A stretch of DNA of 64,000 nucleotides from assembly GCA_945952065.1 (NCBI GenBank), contig CAMFGY010000003.1, positions 248,001 through 312,000 of the forward strand. Direction: 5' to 3'. The position numbers were made by a program, and so were the translations under genes. Under the pieces are notes generated by a model that was given only the letters and a program-made list of their open reading frames with translations, did no database searches and was not told where the DNA came from. Source of the DNA: an uncultured Burkholderiales bacterium. Its GTDB lineage: Bacteria; Pseudomonadota; Gammaproteobacteria; Burkholderiales; Burkholderiaceae_C. Below are positions 54,589-62,762 of this stretch, piece by piece. The first letter of the stretch is position 1, and each line of letters starts with the position of its first letter.

Positions 54589-55557
54589 CTAGGGTTTGAG
54601 CGTAGTCAGGAATGCTTGGACCGGCGCCACGCTGGCGGCCGGGTCTTCTTCGTGGGGCACATGGCCCAGGCCGGGCAGCACGAGCAGTTGGCTGCCGGCA
54701 ATATCGCGCGCAAAAGCCTGGCCATTGGCCGGCGGAATCAGGCGGTCGCGCTCGCCCCACAGAATCAGGGTGGGCAGGCGCAGCTGCTTCAGACGATCGA
54801 TATGGTTGCCAAAGCGCATTTGCACCAAGCGTTGATGCAAGGCCTGGCGATTGCCGGCCCGCAAGGTCAACTCGAAATAGCGGTCCACCAATTCGGGCGT
54901 GACTTTGCCCGGGTCGCCGTAGACGCTGCGCACGCTGCTGGACACCAGTTGGCGGGGCAGCAAAAACTGGCTCAAGTAGCTCGCACCCGGCAAACGGGCC
55001 ATGTAAAAGCCCAGCGGCACAGCCTCGGGCTTGAAGTCGTAGCCACTGGCATCAACCAAGATCAAGCCGGCGGCCAGTTCGGGGCGGTCGGCGGCCACGG
55101 TCCAAGCCACCTCGCCGCCCAGTGAATTGCCAACCAAAACTGCGCGTTCAATTTTCAAATGGGCCAGCAATTGGCGGACAAAAGCGCTGTAGGCCTCGAT
55201 GCTGTAGTCGCCCGTGATGGCCGGGCCGGTCAGGCCAAAGCCCGGCAAATCAAAGCTGATCACGCGGCGTGTGGGGCTCAGCGCGGCCACCCAGCCTTCC
55301 CAGGTGTGCAAACTGGCTGAAGTGCCGTGAATCAAGACGATGGGCAAGGGGTCGTCGCTGGGGCCTTGGTCGCGCACATGCACCAATTGGCCCTTCAGAT
55401 CAATGAACTCCGAAGGCGCAGGTGCCCATAGTGGCAGCAGGCTTTCCAAGCTGCGGTCTTCCGCCTTGGTGGCTGCAAAGCCCAGGGCCGCCGCCAGCAG
55501 CAAGACCCCCAGCAGACGCAGCAGGAGATCCGGCCAGGCCAGGCTTTGCCCACTCAT
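54589..55557 (-). CDS. Alpha/beta hydrolase
   Basis: The 322-residue protein has an N-terminal membrane anchor or signal segment ([18 protein letters not shown]), oxyanion-loop motif [15 protein letters not shown] and nucleophile elbow [11 protein letters not shown], then acid [11 protein letters not shown] and His in [11 protein letters not shown]. It belongs to the esterase/haloalkane dehalogenase-like hydrolases; the substrate is unknown. Its start overlaps the trhO stop (ATGA at 55554-55557). Confidence 0.92.
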   Translation of the reverse strand: MSGQSLAWPDLLLRLLGVLLLAAALGFAATKAEDRSLESLLPLWAPAPSEFIDLKGQLVHVRDQGPSDDPLPIVLIHGTSASLHTWEGWVAALSPTRRVISFDLPGFGLTGPAITGDYSIEAYSAFVRQLLAHLKIERAVLVGNSLGGEVAWTVAADRPELAAGLILVDASGYDFKPEAVPLGFYMARLPGASYLSQFLLPRQLVSSSVRSVYGDPGKVTPELVDRYFELTLRAGNRQALHQRLVQMRFGNHIDRLKQLRLPTLILWGERDRLIPPANGQAFARDIAGSQLLVLPGLGHVPHEEDPAASVAPVQAFLTTLKP

Positions 55558-56372
55558 CCGGCGCTGACCTTGTGGCTGTCTGCGGGCTTGGCGCGGTGGG
55601 CTTCGCTGGCCGGGCGCTGAATTTCGCGGGCGGCGTGCAGGCCGGCGTCCAGGGCTTCGCGCTCATCAAAGACAAAGCAGCTGCCCTTGTAGTGGGGACC
55701 GCCGGTCTCTTCAAAGTACTTGAGGATGCCGCCTTCGAGCTGGTAGACCGGGCCGTCCAGGCCTTGCTGCTGCAAGTAAATGGCCGCCTTTTCGCAGCGG
55801 ATGCCGCCGGTACAAAAGCTCACCACGGTCTTGCCCATCAGTTCTTCGCGATGGGTTTGCACGGCCTCGGGGAATTCGCTGAATTTGGCAATGCGCCAGT
55901 CGATGGCGCCTTCAAAAGTGCCGTAGTCCACCTCGAAGGCATTGCGGGTGTCCAGCGTCACCACCGGGCGGCCTTCGTCGTCATGGCCTTGGTCCAGCCA
56001 GCGCGCCAGCGTCGCAGCCGGCAGCGCGGGCGCGCGCGGCAGCGCATCGGGCCGGATCGCCGGGTGGTTCATACGGATGATTTCGTTCTTGACCTTGACC
56101 AGCAGCTTGCGAAATGGCGTGCTCTCGCTCCAGCTTTCTTTGGGGGCGAGGTCGGCAAAGCGCGGGTCTTGGCGCAGCGCATCCACCCAAGCGTTCACGG
56201 CCTCGCCGCTGCCCGCCAGAAAGAGATTGATGCCTTCTTCCGCCAGCAAGACCGTGCCCTTCAGACCCAGATCCAGCGCGCGCTGGTAGAGCGTTTCGCG
56301 CAGCGCCGCGCAGTCCGGCAGGCTGACGAATTTGTAGGACGAGATGTTCAGGACGGGGAGCGTTGCGTTCAT
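55554..56372 (-). CDS. trhO: tRNA uridine(34) hydroxylase (rhodanese-domain)
   Basis: The 272-residue protein is of the TrhO/YceA family. An N-terminal ferredoxin-like part ([32 protein letters not shown]) precedes a rhodanese domain with [20 protein letters not shown] and catalytic Cys in [12 protein letters not shown]. TrhO carries out prephenate-independent O2-dependent 5-hydroxylation of U34. ATG 56372 gives the family start (MNATLPVLN). Coupled to the downstream alpha/beta hydrolase. Confidence 0.93.
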   Translation of the reverse strand: MNATLPVLNISSYKFVSLPDCAALRETLYQRALDLGLKGTVLLAEEGINLFLAGSGEAVNAWVDALRQDPRFADLAPKESWSESTPFRKLLVKVKNEIIRMNHPAIRPDALPRAPALPAATLARWLDQGHDDEGRPVVTLDTRNAFEVDYGTFEGAIDWRIAKFSEFPEAVQTHREELMGKTVVSFCTGGIRCEKAAIYLQQQGLDGPVYQLEGGILKYFEETGGPHYKGSCFVFDEREALDAGLHAAREIQRPASEAHRAKPADSHKVSAG

Positions 56373-56462
56373 GTCTTGGGGGTCAAGGTCAGGCTGAATT
56401 GTAGGCAAGTGCCAGCAGCCGCCCTGTCAGCGCGCCCGAGTGCGGTGTTGGTGGGCTTCAAG

Positions 56463-56699
56463 ATGCAGTCCAATACGGGCATGAATTCCCACCCAGACAC
56501 CGAGCAGCGCCTGATCGATTTGGAGATCAAGGCTTCCTTCAGCGAAGACTTGCTCGACCAGCTCAATCAAATCATCACCCGCCAGCAAGACCAGATCGAC
56601 GCCCTGCGACGCGAGGTCGCGGCACTGCGTCAGCAAATGCCCGAGGCTGGCGGCCCGGTGTTTCGCAGCCTGCGCGACGAATTGCCGCCGCATTATTGA
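56463..56699 (+). CDS. slyX: SlyX protein
   Basis: The 78-residue helical protein ends PPHY and contains EQRLIDLEIKASFSEDLLDQLNQIITRQQDQID, matching SlyX in length and character. A start at the second ATG (56481) would give 72 residues, the E. coli length. SlyX is a coiled-coil protein of unclear function. It ends 8 bp before the convergent PAS-LuxR gene's stop. Confidence 0.85.
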   Translation: MQSNTGMNSHPDTEQRLIDLEIKASFSEDLLDQLNQIITRQQDQIDALRREVAALRQQMPEAGGPVFRSLRDELPPHY

Positions 56700-56707
56700 A
56701 GGCTCAA

Positions 56708-57253
56708 TCAGGCGCTGAGCAGCTTGTGGATCAGGTCCGGCGTGGAGGCGGCGGCGTACTTTTTCATCAGGCGGCCGCGGTAGACGTCGACGGTGCGAGG
56801 GCTCACGCCGAGGCGGCGGCCGATCAGCTTGCTGGTCAGGCCTTCGATCAACAAGGCGGCGATTTCGCGTTCGCGCGGCGTCAACTCGGCCTTGAGTTGG
56901 CGGTGTGCCGACAAGTCTTCAAAACTCCAGATGCCCTCGGCATGGGGGTCGGCCGGATTCAGGGCGCGGCCCGACACATGGCACCAAAACAGCTGCGCCG
57001 AGCCGAGCCGCTTCATCACCCGCTCGTCGGCATAAAAGCCCTGCGCATCCAGGCGAGCGGCAATGCGCTCGCCGGTGCGTTCGAACTCTGCGGGGCTGGG
57101 GTAGAGCACTTCAAAACTCTGGCCGATCAATTGCTCGCGCTCGGCGGCAAACATGCTCAGCAGTTGTTGGTTGCAGTCCACGATCAGGCGGCGGGCGGAG
57201 ATCACCAAACCAATCGGGGCCAGATCAAAGGCGCTGCGGTAGTCCAGACTCAT
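56708..57253 (-). CDS. PAS-LuxR-type transcriptional regulator
   Basis: The 181-residue protein has a PAS domain (DYRSAFDLAPIGLVISARRLIVDCNQQLLSMFAAEREQLIGQSFEVLYP; FWCHVSGRALNP) and a C-terminal LuxR HTH (LTPREREIAALLIEGLTSKLIGRRLGVSPRTVDVYRGRLMKKY). No receiver domain, so it senses through PAS. It is divergent from scoAB (200 bp apart), and the gap carries five 11-bp repeats and a dyad. ATG 57253 gives the PAS start. Confidence 0.9.
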   Translation of the reverse strand: MSLDYRSAFDLAPIGLVISARRLIVDCNQQLLSMFAAEREQLIGQSFEVLYPSPAEFERTGERIAARLDAQGFYADERVMKRLGSAQLFWCHVSGRALNPADPHAEGIWSFEDLSAHRQLKAELTPREREIAALLIEGLTSKLIGRRLGVSPRTVDVYRGRLMKKYAAASTPDLIHKLLSA

Positions 57254-57279
57254 CGTGATTGCTAGGGCTGTTGAGCAAA

Positions 57280-57334
57280 GGTCGAACAAGAGTCGAAAAA
57301 GGGTCGAACAAGGGTCGAACAAGGGTCGAACAAG
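57280..57334. repeat. Five tandem 11-bp repeats upstream of the PAS-LuxR gene
   Basis: Five contiguous 11-bp units of GGTCGAACAAG (57280-57290, 57291-57301, 57302-57312, 57313-57323, 57324-57334); the second unit differs (AGTCGAAAAAG), the others are identical. The 11-bp period is close to one helical turn, so all units would face the same side of DNA. They start 27 bp upstream of the PAS-LuxR start codon. Confidence 0.95.
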
Positions 57335-57373
57335 GCCTGAAATCGGCCCCCTCGTGAGAGGACTTAGGCGATT

Positions 57374-57404
57374 CTACGTAAGCACTACTTAATCGGATAC
57401 GTAG
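57374..57404. promoter_or_regulatory. CTACGTA-N17-TACGTAG dyad before scoA
   Basis: Two 7-bp arms, CTACGTA (57374-57380) and TACGTAG (57398-57404), form a perfect inverted repeat 49 bp upstream of the scoA start, in a locally AT-rich patch. The 17-bp spacer is a typical distance for a dimeric regulator or for two promoter elements. The likely binder is the divergent PAS-LuxR protein, by position only. Confidence 0.45.
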
Positions 57405-57452
57405 TACGCTTCGCAGCTGGCTTTCAGCTTTTGGCTTGACGGAGATTCACGC

Positions 57453-58148
57453 ATGAACAAGGTATTCCCCAGCGCTGCAGCGGCGCTTCAGGGCATCGTC
57501 AAAGATGGGCAGTTGCTGGCCGTGGGCGGCTTTGGCCTGTGCGGCATTCCCGAGGCTTTGATCGCAGCGCTGCGCGACAGCGCGGTCAAAGACCTGACGG
57601 TCATTTCCAACAACGCCGGGGTCGAGGGCTTTGGCCTGGGGCAGTTGCTGGAAACCCGCCAGATCAAAAAAATGATCTCCAGCTATGTGGGCGAGAACAA
57701 AGAGTTCGAGCGTCAGTACCTGGCCGGCGAGTTGCAACTGGAATTCACGCCGCAAGGCACTTTGGCTGAAAAGCTGCGCGCTGGTGGCGCCGGCATCCCG
57801 GCTTTCTACACCCGCACCGGTGTGGGCACCATCGTGGCCGAGGGCAAGGAGTTGCGCGAGTTTGACGGCCACACCTATGTGCTCGAACACGCGCTGTGCC
57901 CCGAGGTCGCCCTGGTCAAGGCCTGGAAGGCCGACAAGAGCGGCAATCTGATCTTCCGGCGCACCGCCCGCAACTTCAATCCTGCCGCCGCCATGGCCGG
58001 CAAGATCACCGTGGTGGAAGTCGAGCATCTGGTCGAAGTGGGCGAGATCGACCCCGACTCGGTGCATCTGCCGGGCATTTATGTGCACCGCATCGTCGTC
58101 AATGCGAACCCGGAAAAGCGCATCGAGAAGCGCACCATTTCGCAGTAA
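57453..58148 (+). CDS. scoA: 3-oxoacid CoA-transferase subunit A
   Basis: The 231-residue subunit has the CoA-transferase family [14 protein letters not shown] glycine-rich loop, [15 protein letters not shown] and the [13 protein letters not shown]-like segment [12 protein letters not shown], with [13 protein letters not shown]. It pairs with ScoB to transfer CoA from succinyl-CoA to acetoacetate in ketone body and short-chain acid use. Its stop is 80 bp before scoB. The upstream PAS-LuxR regulator probably controls the pair. Confidence 0.95.
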   Translation: MNKVFPSAAAALQGIVKDGQLLAVGGFGLCGIPEALIAALRDSAVKDLTVISNNAGVEGFGLGQLLETRQIKKMISSYVGENKEFERQYLAGELQLEFTPQGTLAEKLRAGGAGIPAFYTRTGVGTIVAEGKELREFDGHTYVLEHALCPEVALVKAWKADKSGNLIFRRTARNFNPAAAMAGKITVVEVEHLVEVGEIDPDSVHLPGIYVHRIVVNANPEKRIEKRTISQ

Positions 58149-58228
58149 GCACCCCTCAATTAGCGGAGCCGCACAGCACCTCCAGAAGCAGGTGCCACGG
58201 CTCTCAAGGACTTGGAGAGAAGATCATC

Positions 58229-58867
58229 ATGGCCTGGACACAAGACCAAATGGCGGCGCGTGCCGCCCAAGAGTTGGAAGACGGCTTTTATGTGAACCTG
58301 GGCATCGGCATCCCGACCCTGGTGGCGAACTTTGTGCCGGCGGACAAGGAAGTCTGGCTGCAAAGCGAAAACGGCATGTTGGGCATCGGCCCCTTTCCCA
58401 CCGAAGACCAAGTGGATGCCGACCTCATCAATGCGGGCAAGCAAACCGTCACCACGATTGCCGGCTCCTCGATCTTTGGCAGCCACGAGTCCTTCGCGAT
58501 GATTCGCGGCGGCAAGATCAATCTGAGCATCTTGGGCGCCATGCAGGTCAGCGAAAAAGGCGATCTGGCCAATTGGATGATTCCCGGCAAGATGGTCAAG
58601 GGCATGGGCGGCGCCATGGACTTGGTGGCCGGCGTCAAACGCGTGATCGTGCTGATGGAGCATGTGGCGCGTAAAAAAGACGGCACGACCGATTTGAAGA
58701 TCCTGCCCGCTTGCACCTTGCCTTTGACCGGCGTGGGCGTGGTCAACCGCATCATTACCGACCTGGCCGTGATGGACGTGACTCCTGCGGGCCTGAAGCT
58801 GGTCGAGTTGGCCGATGGCGTGACGCGCGAAGAAGTGCAGAGCAAGACCGGCGTGCCGCTGCTCTGA
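58229..58867 (+). CDS. scoB: 3-oxoacid CoA-transferase subunit B
   Basis: The 212-residue subunit has [11 protein letters not shown], the catalytic Glu in [12 protein letters not shown], and [29 protein letters not shown] precedes ATG 58229. It completes the SCOT-type enzyme with ScoA, and both use the same promoter region. A terminator follows at 58911. Confidence 0.95.
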   Translation: MAWTQDQMAARAAQELEDGFYVNLGIGIPTLVANFVPADKEVWLQSENGMLGIGPFPTEDQVDADLINAGKQTVTTIAGSSIFGSHESFAMIRGGKINLSILGAMQVSEKGDLANWMIPGKMVKGMGGAMDLVAGVKRVIVLMEHVARKKDGTTDLKILPACTLPLTGVGVVNRIITDLAVMDVTPAGLKLVELADGVTREEVQSKTGVPLL

Positions 58868-58910
58868 GCCGCTCAGCGGGGGCGCACCCCGGCCAAGACG
58901 CGATGAAGCC

Positions 58911-58946
58911 AAGGGCCCAGCCAGCCCGCTGAGGCCCTTTTTTTTT
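58911..58946 (+). terminator. Rho-independent terminator after scoB
   Basis: AAGGGCC (58911-58917) and GGCCCTT (58933-58939) form a 7-bp stem with a 15-base loop, followed by T residues to 58946. It lies 44 bp after the scoB stop. Confidence 0.75.
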
Positions 58947-59049
58947 GTGGCCTTGCTTGTGTGGCTGAAGCGAGGACTGTAAAGGGATTGGCGTGCGGTC
59001 GGGCGGGCGGCTCTGGATTAGCATGGGGAACACGCCGAGGAGTGTTTCC

Positions 59050-59523
59050 ATGCAAAAACTGCTCTTGAAACTGATGATGTCTGGCCTTGCTGCGGCTTGG
59101 ACTGGCGCCGGGGCGCAGCCCGCCACCACTGCGCCCAGTGTGTTTGATGCCGACCTGGCAAAGTCCGTCGGCGCAGACGATTACGGCATGCGCAAGTATG
59201 TCTTGGTGGTGCTCAAAACCGGGCCCAAGCCCATGCCGACGGGGCCGGCACGTGACGAGATGTTCAAAGGCCACTTTGCCAATATCAAGCGCTTGGCGGC
59301 CGAGGGTAAGTTGGCCTTGGCTGGGCCTTTTGATGGGAAGGATGGCTGGCGAGGCCTCTTTATCCTGGCGGTCTCAGATCTCGAAGAGGCCCAACAACTG
59401 GCCGCGACCGACCCAGTGATCAGCAGCGGTGAGATGGTGGCCGAGTATCACAAGTACTATGGTTCGGCGGCCTTGATGCTGGTGAATGAGGGGCACGCCA
59501 AAGTGGCGAAAAAGAGCTTTTGA
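59050..59523 (+). CDS. Exported YciI-like protein
   Basis: The 157-residue protein has a signal peptide-like N-terminus (LLLKLMMSGLAAAWTGAGAQ) and a YCII domain (KYVLVVLKTGPKPMPT..., GHFANIKRLAAEGKLALAGPFDG, GLFILAVSDLEEAQQLAATDPVISSGEMVAEYHKYY). YCII domains are dimeric alpha-beta barrels with a His/Asp catalytic-like pair, usually cytosolic. GAGGAG precedes ATG 59050. A second YciI-like gene lies at 60534. Confidence 0.88.
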   Translation: MQKLLLKLMMSGLAAAWTGAGAQPATTAPSVFDADLAKSVGADDYGMRKYVLVVLKTGPKPMPTGPARDEMFKGHFANIKRLAAEGKLALAGPFDGKDGWRGLFILAVSDLEEAQQLAATDPVISSGEMVAEYHKYYGSAALMLVNEGHAKVAKKSF

Positions 59524-59539
59524 GATTTGGCCTGGGGCC

Positions 59540-60478
59540 TTAGATCGTTGCAGGCTCGGGTCTCGAGCGACGGCCCAGCACCGCTATGCTGATCAACAGC
59601 AAAGCACCGCCGAGGTACTGAATTGCATTCATGGGCTGATTCAAGAACAGCGCAGACAGGAGTACTGCGGTCAAGGGTTCCAAGAGCGTGGCGATGGTCA
59701 GCGCACTGGGTTTCAAGCGAGCGGCGCCCCAACTGAAGGCCAAGAGCGCCAGGGCCGCGGTCACCACCCCCAGGTAGAGAAACCACGCTTGCGGCGGCAG
59801 TTCCTGGGGCCAAATGAAGGGGCGGTACAAGGCGAACAAGCCCATCGCCGCCGCAGCGACGGCAGTCAAGCAGGTGGTGGCCGGTCCCGCACCCAAGGCG
59901 ATTGAAATGCGACCGCTGATGATGGAAAAGCCTGCATACAAAAAGGCTGAGGCCAATGAATACATCAGCCCTAGCTTCAGGCTGCCTGTGGCTGTTTGCG
60001 CAGAGCTTGGCTCATGGCGCGTGACCAACAGAACCGTGCCCAAGAGTGCGGCCGCGAGTACCAGCAGCAATTGCCAATCGGCGCGTTCCTGGCCACGCGC
60101 CACCGTCCAGACGCTGACGATGACGGGCGGTAGGCACAGGGCAATCAAGGTCGGGATGGAGGCGCCAATTTGCTCAATGCCAAGGAACCAAAAGAGCACA
60201 TAGGCCGCCATGGCCACGCCAGCCAGGACGACAGAACCCAGCACAGGGCGCAAACGGTGCCAGTGGATGTGCCGGCCAAAAAAAGCCAGCAGCACCAAGG
60301 CGCCGAGCAAAAAACGCCAAAACGAGATGGCCTCTGGCCTGAATCCATATTGAGTGACCAAAAGGTTGACCACCAATGCCCCCGTGCCCCAAAGCACGCC
60401 GGCGGCGCAGGCGGCCATAAAGCCCCAAGCTGAGGCGGTATGCGGCGTGGGCGAGGAAAAAGGGGCGTCCTTGTGCAT
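59540..60478 (-). CDS. EamA/DMT family transporter
   Basis: The 312-residue membrane protein has about ten TM helices in two EamA halves, starting AACAAGVLWGTGALVVNLL and with the second half at LKLGLMYSLASAFLYAGFSIISGRI. ATG 60478 was chosen over an in-frame TTG 11 codons upstream. Substrates are usually small metabolites or amino acids. The gene lies between the two YciI-like genes. Confidence 0.92.
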   Translation of the reverse strand: MHKDAPFSSPTPHTASAWGFMAACAAGVLWGTGALVVNLLVTQYGFRPEAISFWRFLLGALVLLAFFGRHIHWHRLRPVLGSVVLAGVAMAAYVLFWFLGIEQIGASIPTLIALCLPPVIVSVWTVARGQERADWQLLLVLAAALLGTVLLVTRHEPSSAQTATGSLKLGLMYSLASAFLYAGFSIISGRISIALGAGPATTCLTAVAAAAMGLFALYRPFIWPQELPPQAWFLYLGVVTAALALLAFSWGAARLKPSALTIATLLEPLTAVLLSALFLNQPMNAIQYLGGALLLISIAVLGRRSRPEPATI

Positions 60479-60533
60479 GAGGTCCAGTGAATTGCGCCGG
60501 GCGCCAAGCAAGGCCGGGGCGCTTTGTTTTTTC

Positions 60534-60953
60534 TTAAGGTGAGCGCATGCCGATCAGCCAAGGCCGAATCTCGACGCGCAGCAAGCCGCTTTGGACAGCG
60601 GGATCCGCCAACGCGAAGGTGCGGACCTCTTCTTCGCTGAGTCCTGCGCGGGGCAGCATCATGCCGCCGCCTTGCTCGTCCAGGTGGGGGCCACCCAGCA
60701 CCAGCTTGTCTTCCTTCAGCCATTGGCGGTAGTGGGCGATATGGCTTTGCAAGCCTGCTTGCTCGAACATGCTTTTGCCGGGCTGCCAATTGGGGCCGGG
60801 ACGATGAAACACCACATAGCGGATGTCCCGGGCAGGGGCATCTGCGGGTCGTTGGGGCGCTTGATGGGGCGTTGGATCGGAGGCTTGTGCTTGCAGAGTA
60901 GGCACGCTGACCAGCAGTGGGAGCAGCACACTCAGTGTTGGAAAGACCCGCAT
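60534..60953 (-). CDS. Exported YciI-like protein
   Basis: The 139-residue protein has a signal peptide (VFPTLSVLLPLLVSVPTLQAQA) and a YCII-like domain (RYVVFHRPGPNWQ, QSHIAHYRQWLKEDKLVLGGPHLDEQGGGMML, LADPAVQSGLLRVEIRPWLIGM). AGGAG precedes ATG 60953 on the minus strand. It is the second exported member in the region and shares the domain with 59050-59523. Confidence 0.85.
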   Translation of the reverse strand: MRVFPTLSVLLPLLVSVPTLQAQASDPTPHQAPQRPADAPARDIRYVVFHRPGPNWQPGKSMFEQAGLQSHIAHYRQWLKEDKLVLGGPHLDEQGGGMMLPRAGLSEEEVRTFALADPAVQSGLLRVEIRPWLIGMRSP

Positions 60954-61009
60954 GATGCAATCTCCTGGCGCTGGCTTTAGGGCGATGGACCTCAAGCTTT
61001 TTCGCTTGT

Positions 61010-61552
61010 TCAAGGCCTTGATCTTGCTCCGTCCTGAGCTGAGTGCGGCTCAGCCAGGGCTTGGAGTTCGGCGCCGCTGAGTCGGTAGTAAACCTTCTCC
61101 GTCACGGCTTGGGCGCCCAAGCGCTCATAAAAAGCCATGGCGCCTTGGTTGCCGCTCTCGGTGGTCCAGTCAAAGCGGACGCAGTTTTTCTCTACCGCGT
61201 AAGCCGCGAGGCGGCGCATCAGCTGTTCGCCCAATCCTTGACCGCGCCAAGCCTGGCGCACGAACAGGTCTTTCATGAACAGCTGTCCACCTTGCTGGGG
61301 TGCGGGGTAGAGCAGGGAATAGGTGGCCAAGCCGGCGATCTCGGCGCCGTCCAGCGCCACCAGGACTTGAACGCCGGAGTCTGCGCCCAGCAGGCCCTGT
61401 TTGAGGCTTTGGCTCAGCGCTTCGGCGCTTGCACCTCGAGCGCCAAAGTAGTGCTGATCCAATTCATGCATGGCGCGCACCAACGCAGGAAAAAGGCTTT
61501 CGTCAAAGGGCTGGAAGCGCATGTTTTCTTTCTCTAAGCGCACAGTGGCCAT
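61010..61552 (-). CDS. GNAT-family N-acetyltransferase
   Basis: The 180-residue protein has the GNAT core with FMKDLFVRQAWRGQGLGEQLMRRLA (acetyl-CoA binding motif A) and NQGAMAFYERLGAQ (motif B). Its substrate is unknown. The start (ATG 61552) overlaps the stop of the glutaminyl cyclase gene (ATGA), so they are likely co-translated. An alternative ATG lies 10 codons in. Confidence 0.9.
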   Translation of the reverse strand: MATVRLEKENMRFQPFDESLFPALVRAMHELDQHYFGARGASAEALSQSLKQGLLGADSGVQVLVALDGAEIAGLATYSLLYPAPQQGGQLFMKDLFVRQAWRGQGLGEQLMRRLAAYAVEKNCVRFDWTTESGNQGAMAFYERLGAQAVTEKVYYRLSGAELQALAEPHSAQDGARSRP

Positions 61553-62325
61553 CAGGGCGTCATCGGCCGGGCCACCAGCCGAATTTCAAACAACTTGGGC
61601 CAGAGTTTGCCGGTGACGAAGAGGCGTTTTTTGGCGGCGTCATAGGCGATGCCATTGAGCACGTCTTCGCTGCCGCGCCCCACACCCGCTGTTTGCAGCA
61701 GGCCGCTCAGGTCGATCACGCTGTGCACCTGGCCGCTGTTGGGGTCGATGCGCAAAATTAGTTCGGACTTCCAGACATTGGCGTAGATCTGTCCCTCCAC
61801 CCATTCCAGCTCATTGAGTTGCTCCACCGGGCGGCCCAGGGCCGTGACCTGAAGCCGCTTGACCTCTTTGAGCGTGCTCGGGTCGAAAAAGCGCAGCGTG
61901 GCGGTGCCGTCGCTGAGGATCAGATGCTGGTCGTTGTGGGTCAGGCCCCAGCCTTCGCCGCTGTAATTGAACTGGCGCTTGAGTTTGAAGGTCTTGAGGT
62001 CCCACACAAAGCCGGTTTGAGACTGCCAAGTCAGGCTGTACAACTCATCTTTCCAGGCCGTCATGCCTTCGCCGAAATACTGCTGAGGGATGTCGACTTT
62101 TTGCAGGACTTTGCCGCTTTCCAGGGCGACTTTGCGGATCGTTGAGCGGCCATGCAAGCCGGTGCTCTCAAACAGCACGCCATCGCGAAACAGCAGCCCT
62201 TGGGTGAAGGCCTCGGGGTCATGCGGATAGCTGTTGACCACCACCGCATCAAAGACCGGCAAGCGCACCCTTTGTGCTTGGGCGGGCAGGGCCAGCAGCA
62301 TGGCGCACAGCAGGGTTAGCGCCAT
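61552..62325 (-). CDS. Glutaminyl-peptide cyclotransferase
   Basis: The 257-residue secreted protein has a signal peptide (LTLLCAMLLALPAQAQ). It then shows the plant-type glutaminyl cyclase pattern: beta-propeller-like repeats, YPHDPEAFTQGLLF, FGEGMTAWKDELYSLTWQ, FNYSGEGWGL and LNELEWVEGQIYANVW, and GIAYDAAKKRLFVTGKLWP. The enzyme converts N-terminal Gln to pyroglutamate. ATG 62325 fits the signal peptide; an in-frame TTG 28 codons upstream would give a longer, non-signal N-terminus. Confidence 0.9.
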   Translation of the reverse strand: MALTLLCAMLLALPAQAQRVRLPVFDAVVVNSYPHDPEAFTQGLLFRDGVLFESTGLHGRSTIRKVALESGKVLQKVDIPQQYFGEGMTAWKDELYSLTWQSQTGFVWDLKTFKLKRQFNYSGEGWGLTHNDQHLILSDGTATLRFFDPSTLKEVKRLQVTALGRPVEQLNELEWVEGQIYANVWKSELILRIDPNSGQVHSVIDLSGLLQTAGVGRGSEDVLNGIAYDAAKKRLFVTGKLWPKLFEIRLVARPMTP

Positions 62326-62762
62326 ACCGCAAGGCGCAGACTTCAAAGAGCGCAAGTCAAGCAGGCGGCGAAGGTTCAAGCGGGTGAGGAGCGTGATCAA
62401 GGCTTGCAATTGAGGCGTCCGGTTTCAGTGCTGTGCCAACAAGAAGAACAGCGGGGCTGGTGCGAGAAAAGATCGAGTGAGCCTGTATTTCACCATCTCT
62501 GCGCTCGGGCTCGCCCTGCGGGTGGCCGAACGAGGTGCTTGCGCGCCTGCCTGAAGCTTTGTGTTGGGTGGTTGAGCTTTGGGGCAGTGATGCATCGCGG
62601 CCACAGATCGCCCCAAATTTGCTGCCGCGCTTCAATTTGTAAATGAGAACGGTTATTATTTGACTCTTGTCGAGAGAGTCAACCCAGGTCGTCCCCAGGT
62701 AGGCGCGCAAGGCGCCAGTGCTCGTCGTTTTGTTTTTCTTTTGTCTGCCGGGATCCGACCTC
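62326..62762. other. Intergenic region upstream of the siderophore receptor
   Basis: The 437-bp gap between the glutaminyl cyclase and the receptor contains the Fur-box-like site at 62638-62662 and no other gene I can support. Its left part belongs to the upstream, unconserved extension of the cyclase reading frame. Confidence 0.5.
62638..62662 (+). promoter_or_regulatory. Fur-box-like site upstream of the siderophore receptor
   Basis: TGTAAATGAGAACGGTTATTATTTG resembles the 19-bp Fur consensus; aligned at 62639-62657, 12 of 19 positions match. It lies about 100 bp upstream of the receptor ATG, and its AT-rich character contrasts with the surrounding GC-rich DNA. Iron repression is the expected outcome. 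Confidence 0.6.
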
